Source: Brachynemurus nebulosus (Eukaryota; Arthropoda; Insecta; Neuroptera; Myrmeleontidae). From it: a DNA stretch of 64,000 nucleotides. The notes beneath the pieces were generated by a model. It was not told the origin of the DNA, did not search any database, and worked only from the letters and a program-made list of their open reading frames with translations. Made by a program: the position numbers and the translations under genes. How positions within the stretch are numbered: position 1 is the stretch's first letter; each line of letters begins with the position of its first letter. The stretch covers positions 16,614,877 through 16,678,876 of the forward strand of contig JAPWDM010000005.1 in NCBI GenBank assembly GCA_035578155.1, in the 5' to 3' direction. Below are positions 22,458-33,307 of the stretch, piece after piece.

Positions 22458-23373
22458 GGGTGAATGCGGGAGAGATGCCACCCATTTTGAAAACACTTGA
22501 TAATTCTTAAAGTATGCATTTAATTGATTTGAAATTTGGTACACAATAAATGTAAACATTGCTCTTTAAAATTATTTATAAATAATTTTAAATTTTGAGT
22601 CATAAAGGATTCATCATTAACATTTTTGTAGAGCCTGCAAAGCGGCGTCTCTCCCACACCTATGGGAGAGATGCCGCATCAAAGAAGGTGAGACGCCGCA
22701 TAGTTCATATTAAAAATTTTGCATTTTCCACACATCTCCATACATGATGCATGCCATAGGTAACCATTTTTGGCACTTTATACATCTTAAGCAGTCAACT
22801 TTTTTTTTATTCCTGAGTACCTTTAAAAAACATTCAGTACACAGGCAATCATCATTATTTTCGTTATCTTTACTAAATATGAGGGCTCTTCCTGATCCAC
22901 TAATGGATCTTTTACATTTACGTGGCATAATTTACAGCCCAAAAAAAAATTGCATAATTAAGGTATGTAAGTCTATGTTTTTAACATGTAATATGATGCG
23001 GAATTTCTCCTTTTTGTTGGGATAGATGCCGCATGTTGCTATAGCTAGCATAGTGCGGAATTCCAACCTAAAATGTTATACAGTACTTTTAAAATATACC
23101 TAAATTAATAATAAAACTCATTTTCATTAAAACAATGAAATATACATTCTTAAATTCTAATGAATTAAATGCTTGATAAAATATTATGTTAAAAAACTTA
23201 CTTTTCAATAATAAAAAGTTGGATAATTACTAAACTGATGGACTAATCATAAATATCACAATATACAGCTTAAATAAGTAACTTATTTTAAACATAATAT
23301 AATCCATTAATAGCGCTATCGATCAATCAACGGACGAATTATGGCTACTGCGGCATCTCTCTCGCACTTACCC
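22458..23373 (-). mobile_element. Pogo/jerky-like DNA transposon, deletion derivative (916 bp)
   Basis: TA then GGGTGAATGCGGGAGAGATG on the left faces CATCTCTCTCGCACTTACCC then TA on the right. The TIRs and TA duplication fit the pogo/Tc1-mariner group. The TIR core GGGAGAGATGCCGC or its complement recurs at about 22640-22700 and 23018-23035. Inside, on the minus strand, is the C-terminal part of a transposase (22710-22928). The catalytic region is missing, so the element is non-autonomous. Layout and internal motif iteration parallel the element at 6981-8294. Confidence 0.7.
22710..22928 (-). pseudogene. Transposase C-terminus with Cys-rich zinc knuckle
   Basis: The 72-codon frame begins MPRKCKRSISGSGRA and ends with a zinc-knuckle-like block CLCTECF...CLRCIKCQKWLPMAC. 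Jerky/pogo-type transposases commonly end in a basic linker followed by a D-x-C-x-x-C...W-x-x-C...C-x-x-W-x-H-x-x-C knuckle; the spacing here matches, although the usual H is replaced. This is recalled family knowledge. It sits in the right orientation and place for the 3' end of the host element, whose HTH and DDD domains are deleted. The initial ATG may be internal to the original protein. Confidence 0.55.
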
Positions 23374-24097
23374 TACTTTATAATTTTTGCGTTTTTAAAG
23401 CAAATAAAAAAAAAGTTTAAATGTAGGGTATCAAATTTTTGGAACATTAACTGCTGTAAAGCAGGTAGATCGCAAACTTCTGAACTTTACTACATAGATA
23501 CGTATTTCATACAGTATTTTAATGTGATTGTATGTGATGATCGCTCTTTAACTCATGTTTTGAAATTTTAGCAGACGCTATAAACATGTCGATCGAAACA
23601 TTTTCGAAAATTGACATTGAATTAATTATAAAACCAATGCCGGTGTTTTTCGTGATAGCTTGACGGATTGCAATGCCCGCTAACGATCAAGGAAAGAGAA
23701 ATTTATTACTACCTAACTTTCATGAATCATGAATGATTTGGCAATGCACTTGAAAAGTCAGAGATAATATAGTGAAATTTTTGTACAGTGTTTTAATGTA
23801 ATTTTGTTTTAGATAGAACTGATAGATTGTACATTAGATGTGATTTTTTAATAAAAGTTATCGAATTGTTTCAAAACTCGTTGATTTGAACGTTATAATA
23901 TAATTTTTTCTGTCGTAAAATAAATATTTTTACAAGCCGCATCAACAAAGGGTTTATGAAATTTTCATTGGAATGAACTTGTAGAAATTTCGTAAATTCG
24001 ATAACAAAAATGAAAAGTTTATCGTAAAATTTACCTTTTAAAGTTTTGAAATTAAAAAAAATTAAGTTCTGAAGTTCAAGAGCAGTTCAAACTCATA
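23374..24097. other. Non-coding stretch
   Basis: Nothing recognised. A small cluster of CG-containing motifs (CGATCAAGG, CTTGACGG) near 23660-23690 has no clear meaning. Confidence 0.4.
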
Positions 24098-24453
24098 CAC
24101 GGAGAGAAAAATCATATAATTTTTGTAGATAAAATTTCAGAAAAATTACCATGCTCTCTTATAATACGTGCGCGATCGACGACCAAAGTAAAAAATATTT
24201 TAGGATCATGTAAATATTATTAAATTGAAACGTAAAAAGTATTAGTCATGGCTTCATAAAAACTGTTGTGCTATCATGGTAAAATTTAATGTGCTAACAC
24301 AACTCCTATCACACTCTTATGCATATATGTTATAGTTTAATTCATGTTGTCGTACTCTTTCATTTGCGCATCTGACCCGCAACCTTATATTGCTTGGGCT
24401 ATACGCACTGAGGAACAATATACAGTAATTTTTCTATGAATTTTCTCTCCGTG
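24098..24453. mobile_element. TA-target MITE with CACGGAGAGAAAA termini, 356 bp
   Basis: TA then CACGGAGAGAAAA at the left faces TTTTCTCTCCGTG then TA at the right: a perfect 13-bp TIR and TA target duplication. No coding capacity. The perfect TIR suggests a moderately young copy. Superfamily: Tc1/mariner-like by target site. Confidence 0.8.
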
Positions 24454-25341
24454 TAAAATTTTCAATACTATTATTATCGCTTTAACATTGATATTGGTTC
24501 GGCGCATGCGCTAAGAATCCTCATCTTGCTGACGCGTACGTAATGTTAGTTTTGTAAAGTTCAGTCAGGAACGGATCCAGAACTCAAATTTGGAGAGGGG
24601 CACAATTTTTTAAGGTCGTTATAAAATTTTTTCTGACATTGCAAATTTTAATACCTAAACTTGCATTACCAAAACGACTTGGAAAACCTATACATAATTC
24701 GCTTCAAACTTGATGACTTGATGGAATTTATAAGTCAAAGTTTATTGTAATGATTTAAATCAGCGTGATTAGTCACTATTTCACTCATTTATTAATGTTT
24801 TAGTACAATGTGAGATGATTCCTACATTTTTTAGTTTTCACAAGCAAATTTAGATAGGATTGAAATGCACAGAAATAGAAAAAAGTTTAATATGATCTAC
24901 TGGCTGCGCACTGTACGGAACCCTAATTGTGCGAGCCCGACTCGATCCTGGCAGCTATTTCATCTTGTATTTAATTTGAAGTAAACAATTTTAATACAGC
25001 AACAATAGGAGGATTATCAAAAAAACCCATATGTTGAAACGTTTTTCTTTTAAAAAATTTTTATTTTTATTTTTTTTTATTAGTTCATACAAAGCATGGT
25101 AAGGCAATAAGGAATATTAGGTATAAACAAAGGAAACAAAAAAATAAATACAAAATGAATTTTTTTATGCACCTTGGAGGCAGAAATATTTTTTACATGC
25201 AAGATTATTTTCATTCTTTATTATTTTCTTTTTCATTTTTTTATTTTTTTATTTTTATACGCAAAAATGAATTTATAAATGTACATATAGGTATTATATA
25301 AATGATACAGATTATTTATATTTATTTACAACATACGGAAT
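24454..25341. other. Repeat fragments, non-coding
   Basis: Two strings recall dispersed arthropod repeats: AGGAACGGATCCAGAACTC near 24568 (hAT-MITE-like end, usually CAGGGGCGGATCCAG) and CTGTACGGAACCCTAATTGT then GCGAGCCCGACTCG near 24910-24945 (a common retroelement 3' tail). Both are recognised from memory and neither has a partner here. Confidence 0.35.
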
Positions 25342-26288
25342 AAATACCTAATAACAACGGCATACACATATTATGTAGACAAGGCAATGTAGATCTTGAT
25401 GATCACCATTTGTATCATCATTTATGCCAAAAAAATATAATTTAATTTATATCAGTAATTTAACTAACTATTTAAATATTTTGAATTTTGAAAAATTTGT
25501 AAAATATTTTGAATGGTTAAATAAGCGATAAATATATGCAAATTTAAAGAGAGGAAAATATTTTGAAGATAATGGGAAATTCTCTCATAAGGAGAAACAT
25601 CCAAAAACTCGTAGATTTTTTGGATTTAGATTTTAACAATTTTTATATTTTTATAATCTACACGTGTTGTTTAGTTGTGCTGGGCTATTAGTTTTAGCAA
25701 TATCTGTTTGTTTCTGTAGAGTACATGTGGGCAAAGTGACCCATGTGTAAACCACCTAAAACTATTTTTCTCGTTTTTCTTCAAATCAATTGCAATAGGA
25801 AAGACGAAAATAACATTAAATAATAGTACGTTAAATAAGTAAGTAATGAACTTAAATTTGCTCACCTAAACCCGATAGTTTTGAAATAAATTTATTTTAT
25901 ATTGTAAAAGTTCAGTCACCACTTTTGAAGAAGCCTATAAATCGATTTGGACGTTTTAAATTTCTATGGATAGTACTAATCGAGTACTAACCAACAGTGA
26001 AAGAAAGTGCTAGTTTTTACAGGCAAATTTCAAAATTTTTCATGAAAACCTAATAACCATGACATACACACATTATGTAGACAAGTCGATGTCAGTAGAT
26101 CTTGATGGTCATTGTTAGATATATCTGTGACATCATTTGTGCCGAAAAAATATAATTTAATTTGTATCAATAATTTAATTAACTAAATCTTAAATATTTT
26201 GGATTTGGAAAACTTGTAAAATATTTTAAATGGTTAAATAAGCGATAAATACATGCAAATTTATAGAGGAGAAAATATTTTGAAAAAA
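25342..26288. repeat. Diverged direct repeat pair (~235 bp each)
   Basis: Copy 1 (25342-25575) and copy 2 (26046-26288) share order and wording: 'ACCTAATAAC', 'ATTATGTAGACAAG', 'GTAGATCTTGATG', 'AAAAAATATAATTTAATTT', 'TGGTTAAATAAGCGATAAAT' and 'GGAAAATATTTTGA'. They differ by several substitutions and a ~10-bp insertion in copy 2. The offset is about 700 bp, so this may be an old tandem duplication or two insertions of one repeat. The stretch between them has no gene; the 64-codon frame at 25671-25865 is not supported. Confidence 0.7.
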
Positions 26289-27224
26289 AATAATATAAAA
26301 ATTAAATTGTTTGTATTGCCTTCGGACAGGATTATTTCTTAACAGTGCGTGAAAGCGTGTGAGGGAAATGCTGTTGTTAGTTTAGCCATAGGAAAAATGC
26401 ATATCTATTCTTCCGACACATCTCGTTTTCTGGTCCAATAAACGTAAACCCCAGCCTAAAATTATTCTTAGTAACACATTAAGGAGAGAAATACCTTTAG
26501 AACAAAAAATTTTTTTTAATTTAATATTTTAAACAAACTTGTACAAATTCGTCAATTTTTTACTTTTATTGAATTTTTTTGGTTTACATATATGTTAGCA
26601 GCTTGGAAAAAATTTTTAAATTTTTTAGATACTAATTACGGCTGTTAGAGTGCCCACCATTTGGGAACTTGTGAAATGAGACGCTACAATAAAAGACTTC
26701 TGTAGCCACCATTTTTATATATGTTTACACAAAAAAATATGATCTAAAACATTAAGGTCACAGTGTATAAAATACCAAGCCCCAACAATATAAATCAATT
26801 TTTTCCTTGTTAAAAAAATTCCCTAATTTGTCTTTATTTTCGCGTCTCAAAAGATTTTTCTCCCCTTAAATACGTCAAATTATAAAAAAATGAATTATCG
26901 TAGTTAATAACATTTCTAGCAATATTGCAAGCGAATCAAATCTCTGATTCGGGTCTATTATCAGTAATATTTTCAGAAAACATTCAAATCGAATGTTAAA
27001 ACTGGATATGAATCATCTGTTCAATATTCCTATGTATATTTCTATAAGAATAAACTAATCAGATAAAATTTGATTAAACTTAGATAGTAATATTTCCAAA
27101 AGAATACCTTTAAAATAAACAGAGCTTATTAAACAATTTCAAGTCTACAGAAAATCTTCGTGAGAAAAAACGAGAAAAAATTACAGAAGGTGGTGTAGGT
27201 ACTGCATAAAAAAAATTAATTAAC
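26289..27224. other. Non-coding stretch
   Basis: No gene or repeat end recognised over about 0.9 kb. Confidence 0.4.
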
Positions 27225-27307
27225 GTCATTGACGTCATAAGACGTCTAGTGAACCAGTTGGACGTTTTGACCTTATAGGTTATGCTTAGCTCATCATGGT
27301 GTTAAAA

Positions 27308-27381
<74 letters not shown>

Positions 27382-27464
27382 TTTTAACACCATGATGAGC
27401 TAAGCATAACCTATAAGGTCAAAACGTCCAACTGGTTCACTAGACGTCTTATGACGTCAATGAC
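27225..27464. repeat. Perfect palindrome with (TA)n apex, 240 bp
   Basis: GTCATTGACGTCATAAGACG on the left mirrors CGTCTTATGACGTCAATGAC on the right. The arms of about 86 bp appear to match base for base, including CTAGTGAACCAGTTGGACG and GGTTATGCTTAGCTCATCAT. The loop is a pure (TA)n tract from about 27311 to 27378. No coding capacity. It could be a MITE with a repeat core. The perfect arms imply youth or gene conversion, and such a structure is also prone to assembly error. Confidence 0.8.
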
Positions 27465-27544
27465 AATGTTGACAATATTTTCTTGCTTGTTTTTCACAAA
27501 TATGTAATAAATATATTGAATGAAAATTTATCAACAAATTTATA

Positions 27545-27966
27545 CAGTAAAAACTGTTTTTATGCGGTCGTTTGTGCGCTATTTTTAATTTTTCTTTAAA
27601 TTCACGTCAAAGTGCATAATGAAAATGTAAGAAAAAGTAAGAAATTTGAACATTAATTTGCGGTAAAGTTACTTATTGACTGTTTTGCATCAATATGTTT
27701 CTTTACATAATATGTATTTGCCGCAATTTTTGTAATATTATAAATATAAAATAAAATGCTCTCACATTTAAATTAATGCTCTATCTTGTTTAGAAAAGCA
27801 ACTTCTAAGGAAATCGTGAGGTTTTAACATAAAAAAAGTTTCTCTCTTACAATCTGTAACAGACTATATACCTACTATTTTATAGCTATTTACTAAGATT
27901 TTGAAAATTTTTTTGTGCAATTTTTTTATCTGGTTCCGAATCACCGCATAAAAAACAAATGTGCTG
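27545..27966. mobile_element. MITE family B copy 2, 422 bp
   Basis: TA then CAGTAAAAACTGTTTTTATG and CGGTCG at the left; CACCGCATAAAAAACAAATG and TGCTG at the right. The interior shares 'AAAGTGCATAATGAAAATGT' and 'TATTGACTGTTTTGCAT' (close variants) with the copy at 56037-56418. The right TA is lost. Non-coding. Confidence 0.6.
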
Positions 27967-29077
27967 AACCTATGTATGTATTCAATCTACCATAAATACG
28001 CAAGTTGAGTGTCCTTGAATAATATCAATTTTTATCTTTAATGTAAATAACAGAATAAAAAAAAATATTTCAACTAAAGGGAAATTTCATTTTCAAGCTT
28101 TTTTTATTATCATCAATAAATTTTAAACTATGGATATTGAAATAAAACAATAAAAATTAAATGAATTTTCCAGAGTTGAGTGGAATAGGAAGACAACTGA
28201 AAATTTTATTGTAAACAATGTTTTATTTAAAGTAGTGATAAAACTTTAAAATGAAATAAAACACGCATAAAATACGTTATTTTTAGCAAAATTTTATTTT
28301 TTCTGAAAGATGATCTTATGGTTTCCTCTGCATGTAATTTCCGGCTATTAAGATTGCCTCTTATAAGTCACATTTTATCAGTTCAGTGTCAGAATTAGGG
28401 TGATTGATGAAACTTGCTATCAAAATGGCAAAATGGAATTGACAGTGATAGGACAGAAATCCTTTCTCTATTGCTGCTACAAGCTTAATTTTCGTAAATA
28501 TCCGAAAATTGACTTCCAAAAAAAACTGACAATAGCTACCAATTTCATTATTCTGTTTATTTATGACTTTAAGGCACTGAAAAATTTTAATAAACTTGAT
28601 GACGTTATCAATTTACAGACTTCTATTTTTTCGAAATTAAACTCTATGAGAATGATTTAGGATAATTATAATGACGAAATTCTTTCTAAAACTATGATAC
28701 ATTTGCTAAAAGTCATTCTTCTAGTGGTCGCAGATGCCTAAATTTAGTAAAATTGAAAAAATTACTTCGAACGACTATGATTCATTCTCATTTTTATTAT
28801 TTTATTATTTTACCCAGTGACGTCATAAAACCAATAAAAAATTTATTTTACTCAAATCAGACTCGACAGAAGATTCCTCTTGGGATAATTGATTTTGCTA
28901 AGTTAATTTGGTTAAAAAGTTAATTTTTGCTACCAGAATGGCGAAATAATTTTAGAAATATGAATAAGTGAACAAACAAATTTTCCTAGGCCTCCTGCGT
29001 ACCTAATTTTATTAAAAATGAAAAGAGTGATTACGAAGACCAATAACTGACTTTTAGTTACATCACTTTATTAATTT
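27967..29077. other. Non-coding stretch
   Basis: A plus-strand frame of 86 codons at 28400-28660 has no domain and low-complexity composition, so it is not called. Two phrases 'ACTTGCTATCAAAATGGC' (28409) and 'TTTTGCTACCAGAATGGC' (28925) are similar and suggest an old repeat. TGACGTCATAAAACC occurs near 28818. Confidence 0.35.
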
Positions 29078-29796
29078 ATAGGCTATTGACTATGTAGTTG
29101 AATAAGGAACTAATTCGTAACAGGTGTTTTATTGTTTCATATGTTCAATTGTACCCCAAAGATGATAAATTCACAAAGTGCTATTAAATTTAGGCGTGCG
29201 TTTTTACGAACGGCGTAAACTTATCGACGCTTACGTTTTTTAACTATAACTCAAAAACTATGCATTTGTCGTAAATACACATGATACGATTTTTTGTAGA
29301 GAATTAAATTTCCTATCGAAATGGCACTTTATGAACTCAAAAAACGTTTTTCTCAACAAAATAAGTCAAAAAAACTATTTAAAGAAAAGCTCAAATTTTT
29401 CAATTTTTCTTTTTTTTTAAATTTTTGAGTAGTACTTTTTTCTGAGTGAATTTAGGTATAGGGATTGGTTCACAAAAAAGAAAGCTGATGTAATTCCCGT
29501 CAGAATGGTGATCGACAAAACTATTTTCGATAACAACCGGCTGAGATACAGTCGTTCAAAGTTACCTACTTTTTTACAATTTTATTATTTTTGACTTTTA
29601 TACCATGTTATTTGTAATTTTTACAAGCAAAAATTATTTTTATTGAGTATGTACAAAAATTATTTCTGCTTTATCAGAGGTAACGATAAAATTATTTGCT
29701 AAAAATTTTGATATTCATATGATCTTAGGTATAAAAAGAAACTTTAATATTGTACTAAATTACAGTTCTATTTTAAAAAAAAATTAAATGTACCTA

Positions 29797-30278
29797 TTAT
29801 ATTTCTCCCATAATGTTTTCAAATTCAATATCAATATCTTCATCAACATCGTTTTGGACATCTTCGTCTGTAATTTCTGGAACATCCGCATTTTCACAAT
29901 TTTCTGGAACATCTGCATTTTCGCAAATAAATTCTTTGCAGCTAATTCCTAATTTTCTACAGCTGCAATTTCCGTGACAACCTTTTATACACCCACAAGC
30001 TATTTGTTCCAGTAAATTCTGCAGTGCAGGAGGTTTTGTTGTTTTAATTGGCACTAATCCATTTTTAGATTTTTTCCAACCCCACTCAAATGGATTTAAA
30101 ATATTTCTTTCCCACTGTTGAATTTATGGTACGTCTTTAAATCGTGATATTTAATGGCATCAGAAGTTAGTGGGAAATTGGTTAGAGAAAATTTTGTGCT
30201 TTTTGACAATTTTTGAAAAAGTTGTAACCGAGACCTACCTAAACTGTTGGCCTTAATGCCATAAAGAGAAATTACGAT
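29797..30278 (-). pseudogene. CXC-domain transposon protein, frameshifted C-terminus
   Basis: The downstream frame (85 codons from the Met of MPIKTTKPPALQNLLEQI) contains a Cys-rich block CGCIKGCHGNCSCRKLGISC of the tesmin/TSO1-like CXC type, then an acidic tail with a duplicated 'ENADVPE'. Upstream without an ATG the reading continues as NPFEWGW and, after a 1-bp frameshift near 30126, TSDAIKYHDLKTYH and LQLFQKLSK. From memory, the order 'PPTSDAAxxHxxRxYxQxQxW', 'DWGW', 'PAPxxLL', CXC is the C-terminus of a protein family spread by transposons in arthropods. Copy 2 is unbroken over the same span. Confidence 0.6.
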
Positions 30279-30295
30279 TTAATTCTATTACGTAA

Positions 30296-30447
30296 ATTAC
30301 GGCTGCAGAAAATTATAGGAATTAGCTGCTTCATGTTCTGCAAAGAATGTATGGGCCTAAATTGTGAAAATCCGGCTGTTCCAGAAATGACAGAATGTTG
30401 ATGAAGATACTTATATTGAATTTGAAAACATTATGAGAGAAATATAA
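30296..30447 (+). pseudogene. Decayed plus-strand CXC copy in right arm of copy 1
   Basis: This is the inverted counterpart of the minus-strand CXC segment. It reads GCRKL, then stop and frameshift, then KECMGLNCENP and a short acidic tail before TAA at 30445-30447. It preserves a second Cys cluster (KECMGLNC) absent from the left-arm copy, so the two arms carry distinct versions. Not functional as it stands. Confidence 0.5.
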
Positions 30448-31908
30448 TTGGTATATCTAACTTTTAAAAAAAATTAGAACTATAAATTAGTACAATATTA
30501 AAGTTTTTTTTTATACCTAAGATCATATGAATATCAAAATTTTATCGTTACCACTTTTATCATTACCTCTGGTAAAGCAGAAATAATTTTTGTACTGAAT
30601 AAAAATAATTTTTTTTTGTAAAAATTACAAATAATATGGTATAAAAGTCAAAAGAAATAAAATTGTAAAAAAGTAGGTAAATTTGAACGACTGTATCTCA
30701 GACGGTTTTTATCGAAAATATTTTGATCGGTCACCATTCTGACGGGAATTACATCAGCTTTCTTTTTTGTGAACCAATCCCTATACCTAAATTCACTCAG
30801 AAAAAAGTACTACTCAAAAATTTAAAAAAAACCAAAAAGTTGAAAAATTTGAGCTTTTTTTTAAATAATTGTTTTGACTTACTTTGTTGAGAAAAAAGCT
30901 TTTTGAGTTCATAAAGTGCCATTTCGATAGGAAATTTAATTCTCTACAAAAACTCATATTATGTGTATTTACGAAAAATGCATAGTTTTTGAGTTATAGT
31001 TAAAAAACGTAAGCGTCGATAAGTTTACGCCGTTCGTAAAAACGCACGCCTAAATTTAATAGCACTTTGTGAATTTATCATCTTTGGGGTATAACTGAAC
31101 ATATGAAACAATAAAACACCTGTTACAAATTAGTTCCTTTTCCCCCTGTTTTTTTGTACATAGTCAATAGCCTATTACAAATGTGCTGTGATAGGCTATT
31201 GACTATGTAGTTGAATAAGGAACTAATTCGTAACAGGTGTTTTATTGTTTCATATGTTCAATTGTACCCCAAAGATGATAAATTCACAAAGTGCTATTAA
31301 ATTTAGGCGTGCGTTTTTACGAACGGCGTAAACTTATCGACGCTTACGTTTTTTAAGTATAACTCAAAAACTATGCATTTGTCGTAAATACACATGATAT
31401 GATTTTTTGTAGAGAATTAAATTTCTTATCGAAATGGCACTTTATGAACTCAAAAAGCTTTTTTCTCAACAAAATAAGTCAAAAAAACTATTTAAAGGAA
31501 AGCTCAAATTTTTCAATTTTTCTTTTCTTTTAAATTTTTGAGTAGTACTTTTTTCTGAGTGAATTTAGGTATAGGAATTGGTTCACAAAAAAGAAAGCTG
31601 ATGTAATTCCCGTCAGAATGGTGACCGATAAAACTATTTTCGATAGCAACCGGCTGAGATACAGTCGTTCAAAGTTACCTACTTTTTTTTACAATTTTAT
31701 TACTTTTGACTTTTATACCATGTTATTTGTAATTTTTACACGCAAAAATTATTTTTATTGAGAAGAAAAATTATTTCTGTTTTATCAGAGGTAACGATAA
31801 CATTATTTGCTAAAAATTTTGATATTCATATGATCTTAGGTATAAAAAGAAACTTTAATATTGTACTAAATTACAGTTCTATTTTTTTAAAAAAATTAAA
31901 TGTACCTA

Positions 31909-32391
31909 TTATATTTCTCCCATAATGTTTTCAAATTCAATATCAATATCTTCATTAACATCGTTTTGGACACCTCCTTCTGTAATTTCTGGAACATCCG
32001 CATTTTCACAATTTTCTGGAACATCCGCATTTTCACAAATAAATTCTTTGCAGCTAATTCCTAATTTTCTACAGCTGCAATTTCCGTGACAACCTTTTAT
32101 ACACCCGCAAGCTATTTGTTCCAGTAAATTCTGCAGTGTAGGAGGTTTTGTTGTTTTAATTGGCACTAATCCATTTTTAGATTTTTTCCAACCCCACTCA
32201 AATGGATTTAAAATATTTCCTTCCCACTGTTGAATTTGGTGGTACGTCCTTAAACCGTGATATTTAGTGGCATCAGAAGTTAGTAGGAAATTGGTTAGAG
32301 AAAATTTTGTGCTTTTTGATAATTTTTGGAAAAGTTGTAACCGAGAACTACCTAATGTGTTGGCCTTAACACCATAAAGAGAAATTACGAT
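31909..32391 (-). CDS. CXC-domain protein fragment (open over 160 codons, no ATG at 5' end)
   Basis: On the minus strand the frame is open from 32391, after an upstream TAA, to the stop at 31909. In order it shows ISLYGVKANTLGSSRLQLF, a central LLTSDATKYHGLRTYHQIQQ and WEGNILNPFEWGW, a linker KNGLVPIKTTKPPTLQNLLE, the CXC block CGCIKGCHGNCSCRKLGISC, and an acidic tail with the repeat ENADVPE. The arrangement equals the C-terminal region of a transposon-associated arthropod family (recalled, not searched). The CXC block is shorter than usual because the last Cys pair is replaced by the acidic repeat. It is probably captured cargo of the foldback element, not a host gene. The only Met is at codon 76, which would give the 85-residue product. 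Confidence 0.5.
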   Translation of the reverse strand: MVISLYGVKANTLGSSRLQLFQKLSKSTKFSLTNFLLTSDATKYHGLRTYHQIQQWEGNILNPFEWGWKKSKNGLVPIKTTKPPTLQNLLEQIACGCIKGCHGNCSCRKLGISCKEFICENADVPENCENADVPEITEGGVQNDVNEDIDIEFENIMGEI

Positions 32392-32410
32392 TTAATTCTA
32401 TATTACGTAA

Positions 32411-32579
32411 ATTGCGGCTGTAGAAAATTATCGGAATTAGCTGCTCCATGTTCTACAAAGAATGTATGGGCCTAAATTGTGAAAATGCGGATAATCCAGA
32501 AATGACAGAAGAGGATGTCCAAAACGATGTTGATGAAGATATTGATATTGAATTTGAAAACATTATGAGAGAAATATAA
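32411..32579 (+). pseudogene. Decayed plus-strand CXC copy in right arm of copy 2
   Basis: The plus strand reads NCGCRKLSELAAPCST, then a frameshift into KECMGLNCENADNPEMTEED and an acidic tail ending at TAA 32577-32579. It parallels the relic at 30296-30447, and retains the CGC...C...KEC...NC spacing better than the left-arm copies. Confidence 0.5.
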
Positions 32580-33307
32580 TAGGTACATGTAACTTTTAAA
32601 AAAAATTAGAACTATAAATTAGTACAATATTAAAGTTTTTTTTTAATACCTAAGATCATATGAATATCAAAATTTTATCGTTACCACTTTTATCGTTACC
32701 TCTGGTAAAGCAGAAATAATTTTTGTACTCAATAAAAATAATTTTTTTGTGTAAAAATTACAAATAATATGGTATAAAAGTGAAAAGAAATAAAATTGTA
32801 AAAAAGTAGGTAAATTTGAACGACTGTATCTCAGCCGGTTTTTATCGAAAATATTTTGATCGGTCACCATTCTGACGGGAATTACATCAGCTTTCTTTTT
32901 TGTGAACCAATCCCTATACCTAAATTCACTCAGAAAAAAGTACTACTCAAAAATTTAAAAAAAAAGAAAAATTGAAAAATTTGAACTTTTTTTTAAATAA
33001 TTGTTTGGACTTATTTTGTTGAGAAAAAAGCTTTTTGAGTTCATAAAGTGCAATTTGGATAGAAAATTTAATTCTCTACAAAAACTCATATTATGTGTAT
33101 TTACGAAAAATGCACAGTTTTTGAGTTATAGTTAAAAAACGTAAGCGTCGATAAGTTTACGCCGTTCGTAAAAACGCACGCCTAAATTTAATAGCACTTT
33201 GTGAATTTATCATCTTTGGGGTACAACTGAACATATGAACCAATAAAACACCTGTTACAAATTAGTTCCTTTTCCCCCTGTTTTTTTGTACATAGTCAAT
33301 AGCCTAT

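Larger units (their letters stand above)
29078..31175. mobile_element. Foldback element with CXC-domain cargo, copy 1 (2.1 kb)
   Basis: It begins ATAGGCTATTGACTATGTA and ends TACATAGTCAATAGCCTAT. Long inverted arms follow: for example GCTATTAAATTTAGGCGTGC at about 29181 mirrors its complement near 31050, and GACGCTTACGTTTTTTAACT mirrors the complement near 31005. Arms are close to 1 kb with an asymmetric centre. The left arm carries the minus-strand CXC coding segment (29797-30278); the right arm keeps a decayed plus-strand counterpart (about 30296-30447). It forms a direct dimer with copy 2 after a 15-bp spacer. Confidence 0.8.
31191..33307. mobile_element. Foldback element with CXC-domain cargo, copy 2 (2.1 kb)
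   Basis: It starts ATAGGCTATTGACTATGTAG and ends TACATAGTCAATAGCCTAT, in the same orientation as copy 1 and with the same arm structure. Copies 1 and 2 differ by scattered substitutions and small indels (for example AACTATAACTC versus AGTATAACTC). Tandem placement of two complete elements could come from unequal exchange or insertion of one at the end of the other. Confidence 0.8.

Noticed and set aside
24900..24950. Possible tRNA-like segment (GC-richer, 'GCGAGCCCGACTCG')
   Set aside because: No A/B box pair with the right spacing and no cloverleaf; it fits a common retroelement tail better.
29400..33000. Possible CRISPR-like or tandem host gene cluster because of repeated CXC frames
   Set aside because: The repetition is explained by two tandem foldback elements with shared ends; no spacer-repeat pattern.
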